From the NCBI GenBank assembly GCA_002733385.1, contig NVVO01000048.1:1575-6842 (forward strand): DNA of 5,268 nucleotides, given 5' to 3'. Under the pieces are notes generated by a model. That model had not been told where the DNA came from and made no database searches. It worked only from the letters and a program-made list of their open reading frames with translations. Position numbers and translations under genes: made by a program. Source of the stretch: Robiginitomaculum sp. Lineage in GTDB: Bacteria; Pseudomonadota; Alphaproteobacteria; Caulobacterales; Maricaulaceae. Each line of letters starts with the position of its first letter. Within the stretch, counting starts at the first letter, position 1. Of this stretch, positions 1-5,268 are shown piece by piece.

Positions 1-788
1 ACGACATTGCCAAATTTGCGGCCGATGTTGCCCACGAGATTAAAAACCCTCTGACATCTTTGCGCTCGGCCAGCGAAACCTTGCGCGGCTCCAAGACCGA
101 TGAACGGCGCGGCAAGCTGATCGATATTATTCAAAAAGATGTGGCCCGTATGGACAGGTTGATCACGGATATTTCCAAAGCCTCACGTATGGACGCGGCC
201 CTTGCCAAGGAAAAAGCACAGCCATTGGACATGCACCAGTTTTTGAGCGATATGGTGGATTTTTACATCCAGACCCGCGAGGAAGCCGTGGTGGACGTGG
301 TTTTGACCACGACCCGCGACGCAGAAAACCCGGTCATGGTGGCGGCGCTTGAAAACTCCTTGGGTCAGGTTTTGCGCAATTTAATCGACAATGCTTTGAC
401 CTTCTCACCTGACAGCGAAATTGACAGCAAAACTGGCAGCGAAACCGCGAGCGTCCGGCTTGCCTATGAGCGCGGGGAAAATGACGCGCAAGGACTGGCC
501 ATTGTCACCATTGATGATGATGGCGTCGGCATTCCAAAGGATGATCTGGAAGCAATTTTCCGCCGGTTCTATACCCAGCGTCCTAAAGGCACCGCCTTTG
601 GCAATCATTCAGGCTTGGGTTTGGCCATTTGTCGCCAAATTATGGATGCCCACGGCGGCTCTGTCACGGCGAGCAACCGGACGGACGCCGCCGGTAAAAT
701 CACCGGGGCTCGCTTTATATTGGAGCTTCCACTGCAAATTGTCGAGAAAGATAAGGTTAAGAGCAAGGTCAAGAGCGTCAGTGCGTAA
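1..788 (+). CDS. chvG: ChvG-like sensor histidine kinase, 3' part (5' end outside window)
   Basis: This is the cytoplasmic C-terminal 261 residues of a sensor histidine kinase; the frame begins at base 3 and runs in from outside the window. The H-box DVAHEIKNPLTSLRSA puts the phospho-accepting histidine at codon 33-35. The second dimerisation helix follows, then the ATP-binding domain with an N box (LRNLIDNALTFSP, fragment residues 124-136), G1 box (DDDGVGIP, 171-178), F box (IFRRFYTQRP) and G2 box (GLGLAI, 204-209). All catalytic boxes are intact. The missing N-terminus should hold the membrane segments, periplasmic sensor and HAMP domain. In alphaproteobacteria, ChvG phosphorylates the response regulator ChvI in acid and envelope stress. 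The specific ChvG name rests on the H-box and G2 sequences together with the EIIA-HPr neighbourhood. The lysine/serine-rich tail after about residue 245 is probably disordered. Stop TAA is at 786-788. Confidence 0.88.
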   Translation, partial: DIAKFAADVAHEIKNPLTSLRSASETLRGSKTDERRGKLIDIIQKDVARMDRLITDISKASRMDAALAKEKAQPLDMHQFLSDMVDFYIQTREEAVVDVVLTTTRDAENPVMVAALENSLGQVLRNLIDNALTFSPDSEIDSKTGSETASVRLAYERGENDAQGLAIVTIDDDGVGIPKDDLEAIFRRFYTQRPKGTAFGNHSGLGLAICRQIMDAHGGSVTASNRTDAAGKITGARFILELPLQIVEKDKVKSKVKSVSA

Positions 789-838
789 ATAAGGCTTTTC
801 ATTGGCCCTTGAATTTGTTTAACTGCCAGTCTGTAGAC

Positions 839-844
839 GAGGGG
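839..844 (+). promoter_or_regulatory. Ribosome binding site of the EIIA gene
   Basis: GAGGGG lies 6 nt before a TTG at 851. It decides the start of the EIIA gene: the protein from 851 begins exactly at the first beta strand of the family (MIGLVLVTHG). The in-frame TTG at 809 would add 14 unconserved residues and has no purine-rich site before it. Confidence 0.7.
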
Positions 845-850
845 TCGAAC

Positions 851-1261
851 TTGATCGGATTGGTATTGGTAACGCACGGACGTTTGGCTGAAGAGCTGAA
901 ACTGGCCACGGAACATGTGGTCGGGCCGCTCTTGCAATTTGGCACGGTCTGTATTGGCGCCGACGATGATTTGGAATTTGCCGCAAATGCCGTGCAAGCC
1001 GCCGTCACTGCTACTGATACAGGCGACGGGGTTATGTTGCTGACCGATATGTTCGGGGGCACGCCGTCCAATTTGTCGATCTCGCTGTTGGGCCGGGAAA
1101 ATGTCGAAGTCGTTGCCGGCGTCAATTTGCCCATGTTGATCAAATTATCCGAAGCCCGCAAAAACATGTCCCTGACCGAGGCCGCGAAAACCGCCAAGCA
1201 AGCGGGCCGTCATTATATTGCCATTGCGTCCGAAGTAATAGCCGGAGAGCTGGATGAGTGA
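851..1261 (+). CDS. PTS EIIA component, mannose family (regulatory PTS)
   Basis: The 136-residue protein is a mannose-type (fructose/mannose superfamily) EIIA domain of the usual stand-alone length. The N-terminal strand carries the phospho-accepting His9 in LVTHGRLAEE. The family signatures LLTDMFGGTPSN (residues 63-74) and VVAGVNLPMLIKL (87-99) are both present. It should accept phosphate from HPr. No EIIB or EIIC permease genes are visible here, so, as in other alphaproteobacterial regulatory PTS branches (where the gene is called manX or ptsM), it probably signals rather than transports sugar. The start is TTG, chosen for its ribosome binding site and homology. The gene lies 62 nt after the kinase stop and overlaps the HPr gene by 8 nt, so the two are probably translationally coupled. 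The HPr kinase gene often found just upstream is absent. Confidence 0.9.
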   Translation: MIGLVLVTHGRLAEELKLATEHVVGPLLQFGTVCIGADDDLEFAANAVQAAVTATDTGDGVMLLTDMFGGTPSNLSISLLGRENVEVVAGVNLPMLIKLSEARKNMSLTEAAKTAKQAGRHYIAIASEVIAGELDE

Positions 1262-1592
1262 TATAGCGCGGGATTTTGATCAGGACAAGCCGTCCAAGGA
1301 AGCATTATTCCTCAAAAGCGTGCGTGTAACCTTGCGCAATAAGCGCGGCTTACATGCCCGTGCTTCGGCCAAATTTGCAAAACTGTCCGCAAGCTTTGAC
1401 GCAAAAATAGAGGTGACGTCTTGCAATGATGTCTGTCAGGAAACCGTAATTGGTGATAGCATTATGGAACTGTTGTTGTTGGGTTCGGCTTGCGGAGAGG
1501 ACATTTCCATCACCGCCCACGGCCCGGACGCCGACGCAGCAATTCTGGCTTTGAGCGCACTGGTTGAAAGCCGCTTTGGCGAAGACGAGTGA
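1254..1592 (+). CDS. ptsH: HPr, phosphocarrier protein of the PTS
   Basis: HPr relays phosphate from enzyme I to EIIA in the cytoplasm. The active-site motif NKRGLHARASAKF gives the phospho-histidine at His34 (classical His15). The regulatory-serine region GDSIMELLLLG places Ser69 at the classical Ser46 position. At 112 aa it is longer than the usual 85-95, because about 22 charged residues (DFDQDKPSKE...) precede the fold, which starts near residue 22 (SVRVTLRNK). The ATG start is supported by GGAGAG at 1244-1249 and by overlap with the end of the EIIA gene; no better internal start is apparent. The serine is flanked by Asp68 and Glu72, where many HPr proteins have small or basic residues and glycine. 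That is notable because no HPr kinase gene is adjacent. The stop overlaps the next ATG as TGATG. Confidence 0.92.
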   Translation: MSDIARDFDQDKPSKEALFLKSVRVTLRNKRGLHARASAKFAKLSASFDAKIEVTSCNDVCQETVIGDSIMELLLLGSACGEDISITAHGPDADAAILALSALVESRFGEDE

Positions 1593-1993
1593 TGCGTGCC
1601 ATTGTCTTAATGGCCGTTTTTGTTTCGGGTTGCGCCGCAAAGCCGTTTTATCCGAAATCCCAATATCCGCCTGACCCGTGGGTCAAGGGTTATGCGGATC
1701 CGGACGATTGTATCGGCGGCGAGAAACTGGCGGCTGTGTCATTCGCTTTGCCTGATTATCCGCGCAGAGCTTACCGTACTGGTCGGCAAGGTTGGGTGAT
1801 ATTACGCCTTGACGTGGACGCCAATGGCACACCGCAAAATGTCCGTATAGAACGGGCCTTGCCAAAAAACATGTTTGAAAGCGCCAGCAAACGCGCCGCC
1901 AAAGCCTGGAAATTTGCGCCTCCTGCCGCACCACTGGACAATTGCCGCGTCCTGGTAAGATATAAATTGGGCGGCGTCAGCCTGGGCGGGTAA
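1592..1993 (+). CDS. Small lipoprotein with TonB C-terminal-like domain
   Basis: The 133-residue product starts with a hydrophobic segment ending in a lipobox (VSGC, lipidated Cys14), so it should be an envelope lipoprotein. Residues about 55-112 resemble a TonB C-terminal domain: DYPRRAYRTGRQGWVILRLD, then a glycine turn (DANGTPQNVRI), then a helix ending in AAKAWKFAP. There is no transmembrane anchor or proline-rich periplasm-spanning linker of classical TonB, so energy transduction to outer-membrane receptors is doubtful; a structural or partner-binding role is as likely. Cys40 and Cys118 bracket the domain and could form a disulfide. The ATG overlaps the HPr stop (TGATG), implying coupled translation; a GTG one codon earlier is possible but less likely. 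No clear terminator hairpin with a T-tract is seen in the 25 nt before the convergent gene. Confidence 0.75.
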   Translation: MRAIVLMAVFVSGCAAKPFYPKSQYPPDPWVKGYADPDDCIGGEKLAAVSFALPDYPRRAYRTGRQGWVILRLDVDANGTPQNVRIERALPKNMFESASKRAAKAWKFAPPAAPLDNCRVLVRYKLGGVSLGG

Positions 1994-2018
1994 AGCGCCG
2001 GGCCTAAAACCCACCTCA

Positions 2019-3305
2019 TTAAGGTTCAAGACCAAGACTACGCAGTCCGGCTTCCAGTGTGCTGACATAATAGGAGGCCTCGACGGTGCGGAAATAAGCC
2101 AAGGCGGCGCGAAGACACACCTCACCAGCCTGCTTGTCATTATTGAACCACAAAACAAACCCCAAATTTTGGGTAGTCAGGGCCCAGTCCATGGGGGCTT
2201 TTTCGCGTGTGTATTCCATCAGGGCATTTTCATAGGCTTTGACGGCTTTTGTCAGAGCCTCGGCGTCCCCGCGCTCACCCAGCACCCCATAGACAACGCC
2301 GAGATTGTTCTGGGTCATGGCCCAGTCCATGGGAGCTTTTTCGCGTGTGCGTTCCTTTAGGGCGTTTTCATAGGCGGAGACGGCTTTGGCCAACGCCTCA
2401 TGGTCACCGCGCTGGCCCAGCACCTGATAGACATTACCGACATTGTTCTGGGTCGCGGCCCAGCCCATGGGAGCTTTTTCGCGTGTGCGTTCCTTTAGGG
2501 CGCTTCCATAGGCTATGACGGCTTTGGTCAGCGCCTCGTCGTCCCCGCGTTCGCCCAGCACCCGATAGACACCGCCAAGATTGTTCTGTGTCGCAGCCCA
2601 TTTCATGGGAAAGTTTCTGCGTGTGTATTCCTTGAGAGCATTTTTATAAACGGCAATGGCTCTGGTTAGCATCACATCGTCCCCTCGCTCGCCTTGAACT
2701 CGATAAACATTACCAAGGTTATTTTGAAGCATGGCCCAATTTGAGGGATCATTCTTTCTCGAAATTTCCCCCAGTACATTTTCATAAGCTGTAATAGCTT
2801 TCTCGAAAGATTCGTCCTCGCCACGCTCTCCTAATGTTTGATATATTACCCCAAGGTTATTCTGCAATTGTGCCCAAATTTCAGGAGCCTTTACAGAAGA
2901 AAATCCTTTTAGTATTTCAGTATATAATGCAACAATAACTAATAGCGCACTAATATTGCCAGTATAATTGTCTTGATCTTCATATACCCCAATTTTTGAA
3001 AGTAAAAATTGACTAATTTCTTCATCAGTTATTAGCCCCTTTTCTTTAGCAACTAAACGCCATTTTGCAACGGCACCTTCAATTTTCAGCGCACGTATGT
3101 CAATATCAATAGCTTCTTTTAACAAACCGATGCGCCGAAGAGAACGTTCTGCTTGTCTTTTGTATTCTTCAAGCTCATCACGGGCCAATGCTTCCATTAA
3201 GGTAGAACTAGAAACTTCATTTTGCTTCAACGCCGCATATTTTTGGAAATCTTGCAGGGCAGATAGGTCGATAGCCTGTTTGTCATATTTTATTTTTTTT
3301 ACCAT
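2019..3305 (-). CDS. TPR-repeat protein of unknown function
   Basis: The product is 428 aa from ATG 3305, or 434 aa from TTG 3323, which overlaps the upstream gene. Residues 1-135 are charged helices with one hydrophobic stretch (LLVIVALYTEI, about 121-131) and match no domain I know. From Trp144 come five repeats of exactly 46 residues (Trp144, 190, 236, 282, 328), each shaped WAxxQNNLGxVY...LGERGDxEALxKAVxAYENALxE. A diverged sixth unit at Trp374 acts as a C-terminal cap. These are extended tetratricopeptide repeats, which normally bind protein partners. No signal peptide, NTPase, protease or nuclease motif is present. I prefer ATG because it lies 4 nt after the upstream stop with GAGG at a loose spacing; the TTG has GGAAAGG about 4 nt before it, so the start is open. 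Repeats 3-5 have host-like GC, while the 5' half is AT-rich. It is probably co-transcribed with the gene ending at 3310. Confidence 0.82.
   Translation of the reverse strand: MVKKIKYDKQAIDLSALQDFQKYAALKQNEVSSSTLMEALARDELEEYKRQAERSLRRIGLLKEAIDIDIRALKIEGAVAKWRLVAKEKGLITDEEISQFLLSKIGVYEDQDNYTGNISALLVIVALYTEILKGFSSVKAPEIWAQLQNNLGVIYQTLGERGEDESFEKAITAYENVLGEISRKNDPSNWAMLQNNLGNVYRVQGERGDDVMLTRAIAVYKNALKEYTRRNFPMKWAATQNNLGGVYRVLGERGDDEALTKAVIAYGSALKERTREKAPMGWAATQNNVGNVYQVLGQRGDHEALAKAVSAYENALKERTREKAPMDWAMTQNNLGVVYGVLGERGDAEALTKAVKAYENALMEYTREKAPMDWALTTQNLGFVLWFNNDKQAGEVCLRAALAYFRTVEASYYVSTLEAGLRSLGLEP
2187..2876 (-). repeat. Five tandem 138-bp coding repeats (46-aa TPR units)
   Basis: The units are 2739-2876, 2601-2738, 2463-2600, 2325-2462 and 2187-2324, all in frame with no length variation. 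The third and fourth units share an identical 38-nt run (2327-2364 and 2465-2502) and are about 85% identical overall by eye. The first unit is much more diverged and AT-rich. This gradient suggests recent duplication or gene conversion in the 3' half of the gene. Confidence 0.85.
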
Positions 3306-3580
3306 AACTCTACGATTCCTCAATTAGCCTTTCCAATTGTTTGATCACACTGTCAGTTGACAAACGTTTGTACGTACTAAATTTTTTAATGACCACTCGT
3401 AATTTTGTGATCGCTACAAATCCCTTTGGAGTTTTAATATTGAGCATGAGCATTTCGATTATTTGTTTGTTGTCTTTCCTAATATTGACAAGTTCATCGC
3501 TATTTCTATTTATTGCGACAAAATTTTTGTTTGTCTGTTTCTTTATTTTGTCAATCCCTTGGCGTATCTCGTCCAAAATC
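2740..3580. other. AT-rich island spanning a gene junction
   Basis: Hand-counted 60-base lines inside give 32% (2941), 38% (3061), 33% (3421) and 27% (3481) GC. Lines just outside give 55% (2281) and 58% (3781). The island covers the 3' end of the upstream gene (from about residue 206), the gene junction, the N-terminal domain of the TPR gene and its first repeat. Both reading frames are intact across it. The edges are approximate, and the TPR-side transition is gradual between about 2600 and 2740. Confidence 0.7.
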
Positions 3581-4197
3581 GGCAATGCCGCTAATATTTG
3601 GTCCAGCTTATCCGTTTGGTTGTCCAGGACTTGGGCGGTGTAGATGGCGCGGAAGGGTTGGTTGGTTTTAAGTTGTTCGCGGATATGGGACGAGAAGGCT
3701 GTGACCCAGCCTTTATCCTTGTTGTGAGCCAGTGTGCGCAGGGTTTGTTTTTCCTTTTCGTCCCAGCCCCCGGCGGCGAGCAGTTCGGCGATGGCTGCGT
3801 CCACATGGCTCTTGGGCAGGCTGGTATCTTTGCCCTCAAAAGTGGCGGGTATCAGGCCTTTCCAGTCGGCGGACAAATATCCGGCCAAAGTCGTGATTTT
3901 GTTTTTCTCGACATCTTGCAAGCGCTTTCTTAGAAATATTCGCCCGTTCAGGACGCCTGCGGCCCGGTCGTCAAATCCTTGGGTTTTTACCGCTTCACGT
4001 ACCAAAAATTCCAAAGCCCGATAATGGGCTCGCAATATGGCCCGTTCAATATCATGATTGGGGTCAAGCTTGCCGGCCCGCAGCCGGGTCATCAAAGTGT
4101 TATGGGCGGAACGCACCCCGGCGCCGCAGCTTTGGCTAACCGCCCAGCCGAGCAAGCCCCCACCGGTCTGTGCAAGAAGTGTCGTCAAAATCGCCAT
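3310..4197 (-). CDS. Unknown helical protein with hydrophobic N-terminus and coiled-coil C-terminus
   Basis: I do not recognise this 295-aa protein. The start ATG at 4197 has GGGGA (4203-4207) 5 nt before it. Residues 4-20 (LTTLLAQTGGGLLGWAV) are hydrophobic and glycine-rich and could insert into or lie on a membrane. Residues 27-72 (GVRSAHNTLMTRL...NHDIERAILRAHYRALEFLVREAV) look like a compact helical domain. Residues 130-190 contain more predicted helices. Around residue 198 (LDQILAALPILDEIRQGIDKI) the sequence turns into a Lys/Asn/Ile-rich, heptad-like region to about 255, then a basic tail. No enzymatic motif such as a P-loop, TIR, HNH or PLD is visible. The codon and base composition also switch near this point, from host-like GC to strongly AT-rich. 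The TPR gene follows after 4 nt, so the two products may act together. An N-terminal helical sensor or anchor that pairs with TPRs is a guess. Confidence 0.75.
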   Translation of the reverse strand: MAILTTLLAQTGGGLLGWAVSQSCGAGVRSAHNTLMTRLRAGKLDPNHDIERAILRAHYRALEFLVREAVKTQGFDDRAAGVLNGRIFLRKRLQDVEKNKITTLAGYLSADWKGLIPATFEGKDTSLPKSHVDAAIAELLAAGGWDEKEKQTLRTLAHNKDKGWVTAFSSHIREQLKTNQPFRAIYTAQVLDNQTDKLDQILAALPILDEIRQGIDKIKKQTNKNFVAINRNSDELVNIRKDNKQIIEMLMLNIKTPKGFVAITKLRVVIKKFSTYKRLSTDSVIKQLERLIEES

Positions 4198-4208
4198 AGG
4201 TGTCCCCG

Positions 4209-4230
4209 TTTGTCATTATATAGTGACGAA
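4209..4230. promoter_or_regulatory. Imperfect inverted repeat over the -10 box, possible operator
   Basis: The plus strand reads TTTGTCA, an 8-nt spacer, then TGACGAA. Six of seven arm positions pair, and the spacer overlaps the TATAAT box. This geometry would suit a dimeric repressor that blocks RNA polymerase. No regulator gene is in the window, and short inverted repeats in AT-rich spacers can arise by chance. Confidence 0.3.
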
Positions 4231-4245
4231 ATGGGGAAATTGCAA
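4215..4245 (-). promoter_or_regulatory. Putative promoter of the two-gene unit
   Basis: On the minus strand a perfect TATAAT (4220-4215) lies 17 nt before the ATG at 4197. A TTGCAA hexamer (4245-4240) lies upstream at 19 nt, or 17 nt if TATATA (4222-4217) is taken as the -10. It falls in the 74-nt gap after the hydrolase stop, so the pair can be transcribed separately from the hydrolase. The -35 is only a 4/6 match. Confidence 0.45.
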
Positions 4246-4271
4246 CTTTGGCTTTTCACGCCGGAACCGCT

Positions 4272-5268
4272 CTAAAACCCGTTTTCTTTCAAAAACCTGG
4301 CGATTTCGTCCATGGCCTGATTGGCTTCGGGTAATATTGTGTCGAAAATTTGCCAAACGTGGGGCATGTGTGACCAGGTTTGTAATTTGACATTACCGCC
4401 CGCCAACCGCGCTTTGACGGCGTAGCGTCTGGCATCATCATAGAGGATTTCTGAACTGCTGGCGTGGATCAGGGTTGGGGGCAGGCCCGATAAATCTCCG
4501 TATATCGGCGAAACCAGAGGCGAGGACGGCGATATGCCCATGTTTTTCCATGACCCCCACAGCAATAATAATGACGGCAGACCGAGCAAATGGCCTAGCA
4601 ATGGCCGCAACATATGGTCACTGGCCATATTACCCCTGATGCTAGGCCCGGAGGCGGTGGCGTCGGTCATGGGGGAGAGCGGCACCACCGCATCGGCGGC
4701 GCGCAAGCCTTCGTCTCTGGCCCACTGGATAATTGACAGGCTTAGATTGCCGCCTGCACTATCGCCCATGACGGCCAGTTTCTTGACTGAGAACGGCCCG
4801 TCCGGCCCGTTTTCCAAAATCCACTTATAAGCTGTGCGGCAATCTTCAATCCCGGCCATGCGTTTGTTTTCGGGCATTAAGCGGTAATTGATCGCACAAA
4901 CACTGGCCCCGGTCAGCTCGGCTAGTTTACTGGTAATTGGGCGGTGGGACAAATGCGAGCCGACCGTAAAGGCACCGCCGTGAATATACAGAATACGTTT
5001 GTCCGGGTCGGTTTTTCGCCCGCGCTTTTTTGATGTCACCCATTCTCCGGTGATGTCGCCATGCGGGGAGGGAATGGTCATGGGCGTGAACACGGAAGGA
5101 AAATCCCGTTTCAGCCCGCCCTCGTCAAACCGCTTACGCTTGGCGGCAATAGGCTCGCCGCCCTTGTGGCCTTTGGCGGGTTTTTCGAAATTTTCATACA
5201 GATAGTCGTTCATGGCTTTTAGGCTGTCAGCGCCCGGGTCGGTTTCAAATGTAACGGGCGTGTCCTCA
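4272..5268 (-). CDS. Alpha/beta hydrolase, hormone-sensitive lipase (family IV) type; 5' end probably outside window
   Basis: This is a probable carboxylesterase of the bacterial hormone-sensitive lipase family, acting on short- or medium-chain acyl esters; the natural substrate is unknown. Numbered from the in-frame ATG at 5213, the oxyanion motif HGGAF is at 78-82 and the nucleophile motif GDSAGGN at 150-156 has Ser152. The acid is probably Glu255 or Asp259/260 in SSEILYDDARRYA. The catalytic His285 lies in HMPHVWQ. No secretion signal is visible. From 5213 the length is 313 aa, normal for the family. However, that ATG has no purine-rich site before it, and the frame continues open for 18 more codons (EDTPVTFETDPGADSLKA), which read as plausible protein. 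I therefore extend it to the edge; the true start is probably just outside. The stop TAG is at 4274-4272. Confidence 0.85.
   Translation of the reverse strand, partial: EDTPVTFETDPGADSLKAMNDYLYENFEKPAKGHKGGEPIAAKRKRFDEGGLKRDFPSVFTPMTIPSPHGDITGEWVTSKKRGRKTDPDKRILYIHGGAFTVGSHLSHRPITSKLAELTGASVCAINYRLMPENKRMAGIEDCRTAYKWILENGPDGPFSVKKLAVMGDSAGGNLSLSIIQWARDEGLRAADAVVPLSPMTDATASGPSIRGNMASDHMLRPLLGHLLGLPSLLLLWGSWKNMGISPSSPLVSPIYGDLSGLPPTLIHASSSEILYDDARRYAVKARLAGGNVKLQTWSHMPHVWQIFDTILPEANQAMDEIARFLKENGF

Noticed and set aside
809..850. Upstream TTG start at 809 for EIIA, and a TTGAAT/TGTAGA promoter-like pair at 809-837
   Set aside because: The extra 14 residues do not belong to the EIIA fold and there is no ribosome site. 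The promoter match is weak and would place the -10 almost on top of the ribosome binding site.
405..1640. Minus-strand open frames opposite the kinase, EIIA and HPr genes
   Set aside because: The plus-strand genes have full conserved motifs, while the antisense products have no recognisable motifs and overlap them completely.
1980..2018. Possible bidirectional terminator between the convergent lipoprotein and TPR genes
   Set aside because: Only a 4-bp GGCG/CGCC pairing with a 7-nt loop is visible, with no T-tract on either strand.
2169..2518. Plus-strand open frames opposite the TPR repeats, themselves showing repeated peptides
   Set aside because: They are antisense shadows of the 138-bp repeats: the periodicity comes from the minus-strand gene, and they lack ribosome binding sites.
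3293..3300. Run of eight A on the minus strand at codons 2-5 of the TPR gene, a possible slippage or phase-variation site
   Set aside because: The tract is short, lies in an AT-rich lysine-coding stretch, and the frame is intact. Nothing indicates variation without data from several strains.
3310..4197. Reading the upstream gene as a toxin or STAND NTPase fragment
   Set aside because: No Walker A/B or other catalytic motif is present. The resemblance to conflict proteins rests only on its TPR partner, so no such name is assigned.

Overview
The window looks like a chromosomal stretch of an alphaproteobacterium. A Hyphomonadales/Caulobacterales-type marine or stalked bacterium is my best guess. 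The evidence is a ChvG-type envelope-stress histidine kinase followed directly by mannose-type EIIA and HPr phosphotransferase genes, an alphaproteobacterial gene order. The codon-rich parts have moderate GC, about 55-58% in the lines I counted by hand.

The layout has three blocks. (1) Bases 1-1993, plus strand: the 3' part of a ChvG-like kinase, then a tightly packed set of EIIA (TTG start at 851), HPr (8-nt overlap with EIIA) and a small lipoprotein with a TonB C-terminal-like domain (TGATG overlap with HPr). The HPr kinase gene that sits between chvG and the EIIA gene in many alphaproteobacteria is not present in the 62-nt gap. (2) Bases 2019-4197, minus strand: a two-gene unit I do not recognise as a named system. 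The upstream gene (ATG at 4197) encodes a 295-aa protein with a hydrophobic, glycine-rich N-terminus and a lysine/asparagine-rich C-terminal coiled-coil-like part. The downstream gene encodes a TPR protein with five exact 46-residue repeats. The gap between them is 4 nt with the preferred start. A TATAAT box flanked by an inverted repeat lies just upstream of the pair. About 830 bp covering the 3' third of the first gene and the 5' half of the second is strikingly AT-rich (27-38% GC in sampled lines), while the outer ends of both genes match the host composition. (3) Bases 4272-5268, minus strand: a family IV (hormone-sensitive lipase-like) alpha/beta hydrolase whose frame stays open to the window edge.

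Block 1 fits known biology: ChvG with its regulator ChvI, presumably upstream of the window, senses envelope or acid stress, and EIIA and HPr form the middle of a regulatory phosphorelay fed by enzyme I, which is not in the window. Block 2 is the accessory, least explained part. It has the look of a small conflict or sensing module (anchor/helical protein plus TPR recognition protein), but no nuclease, NTPase, TIR, protease or other effector motif is visible, so a defence role is only a hypothesis. I see no tRNA, rRNA, CRISPR array, insertion sequence or convincing rho-independent terminator.
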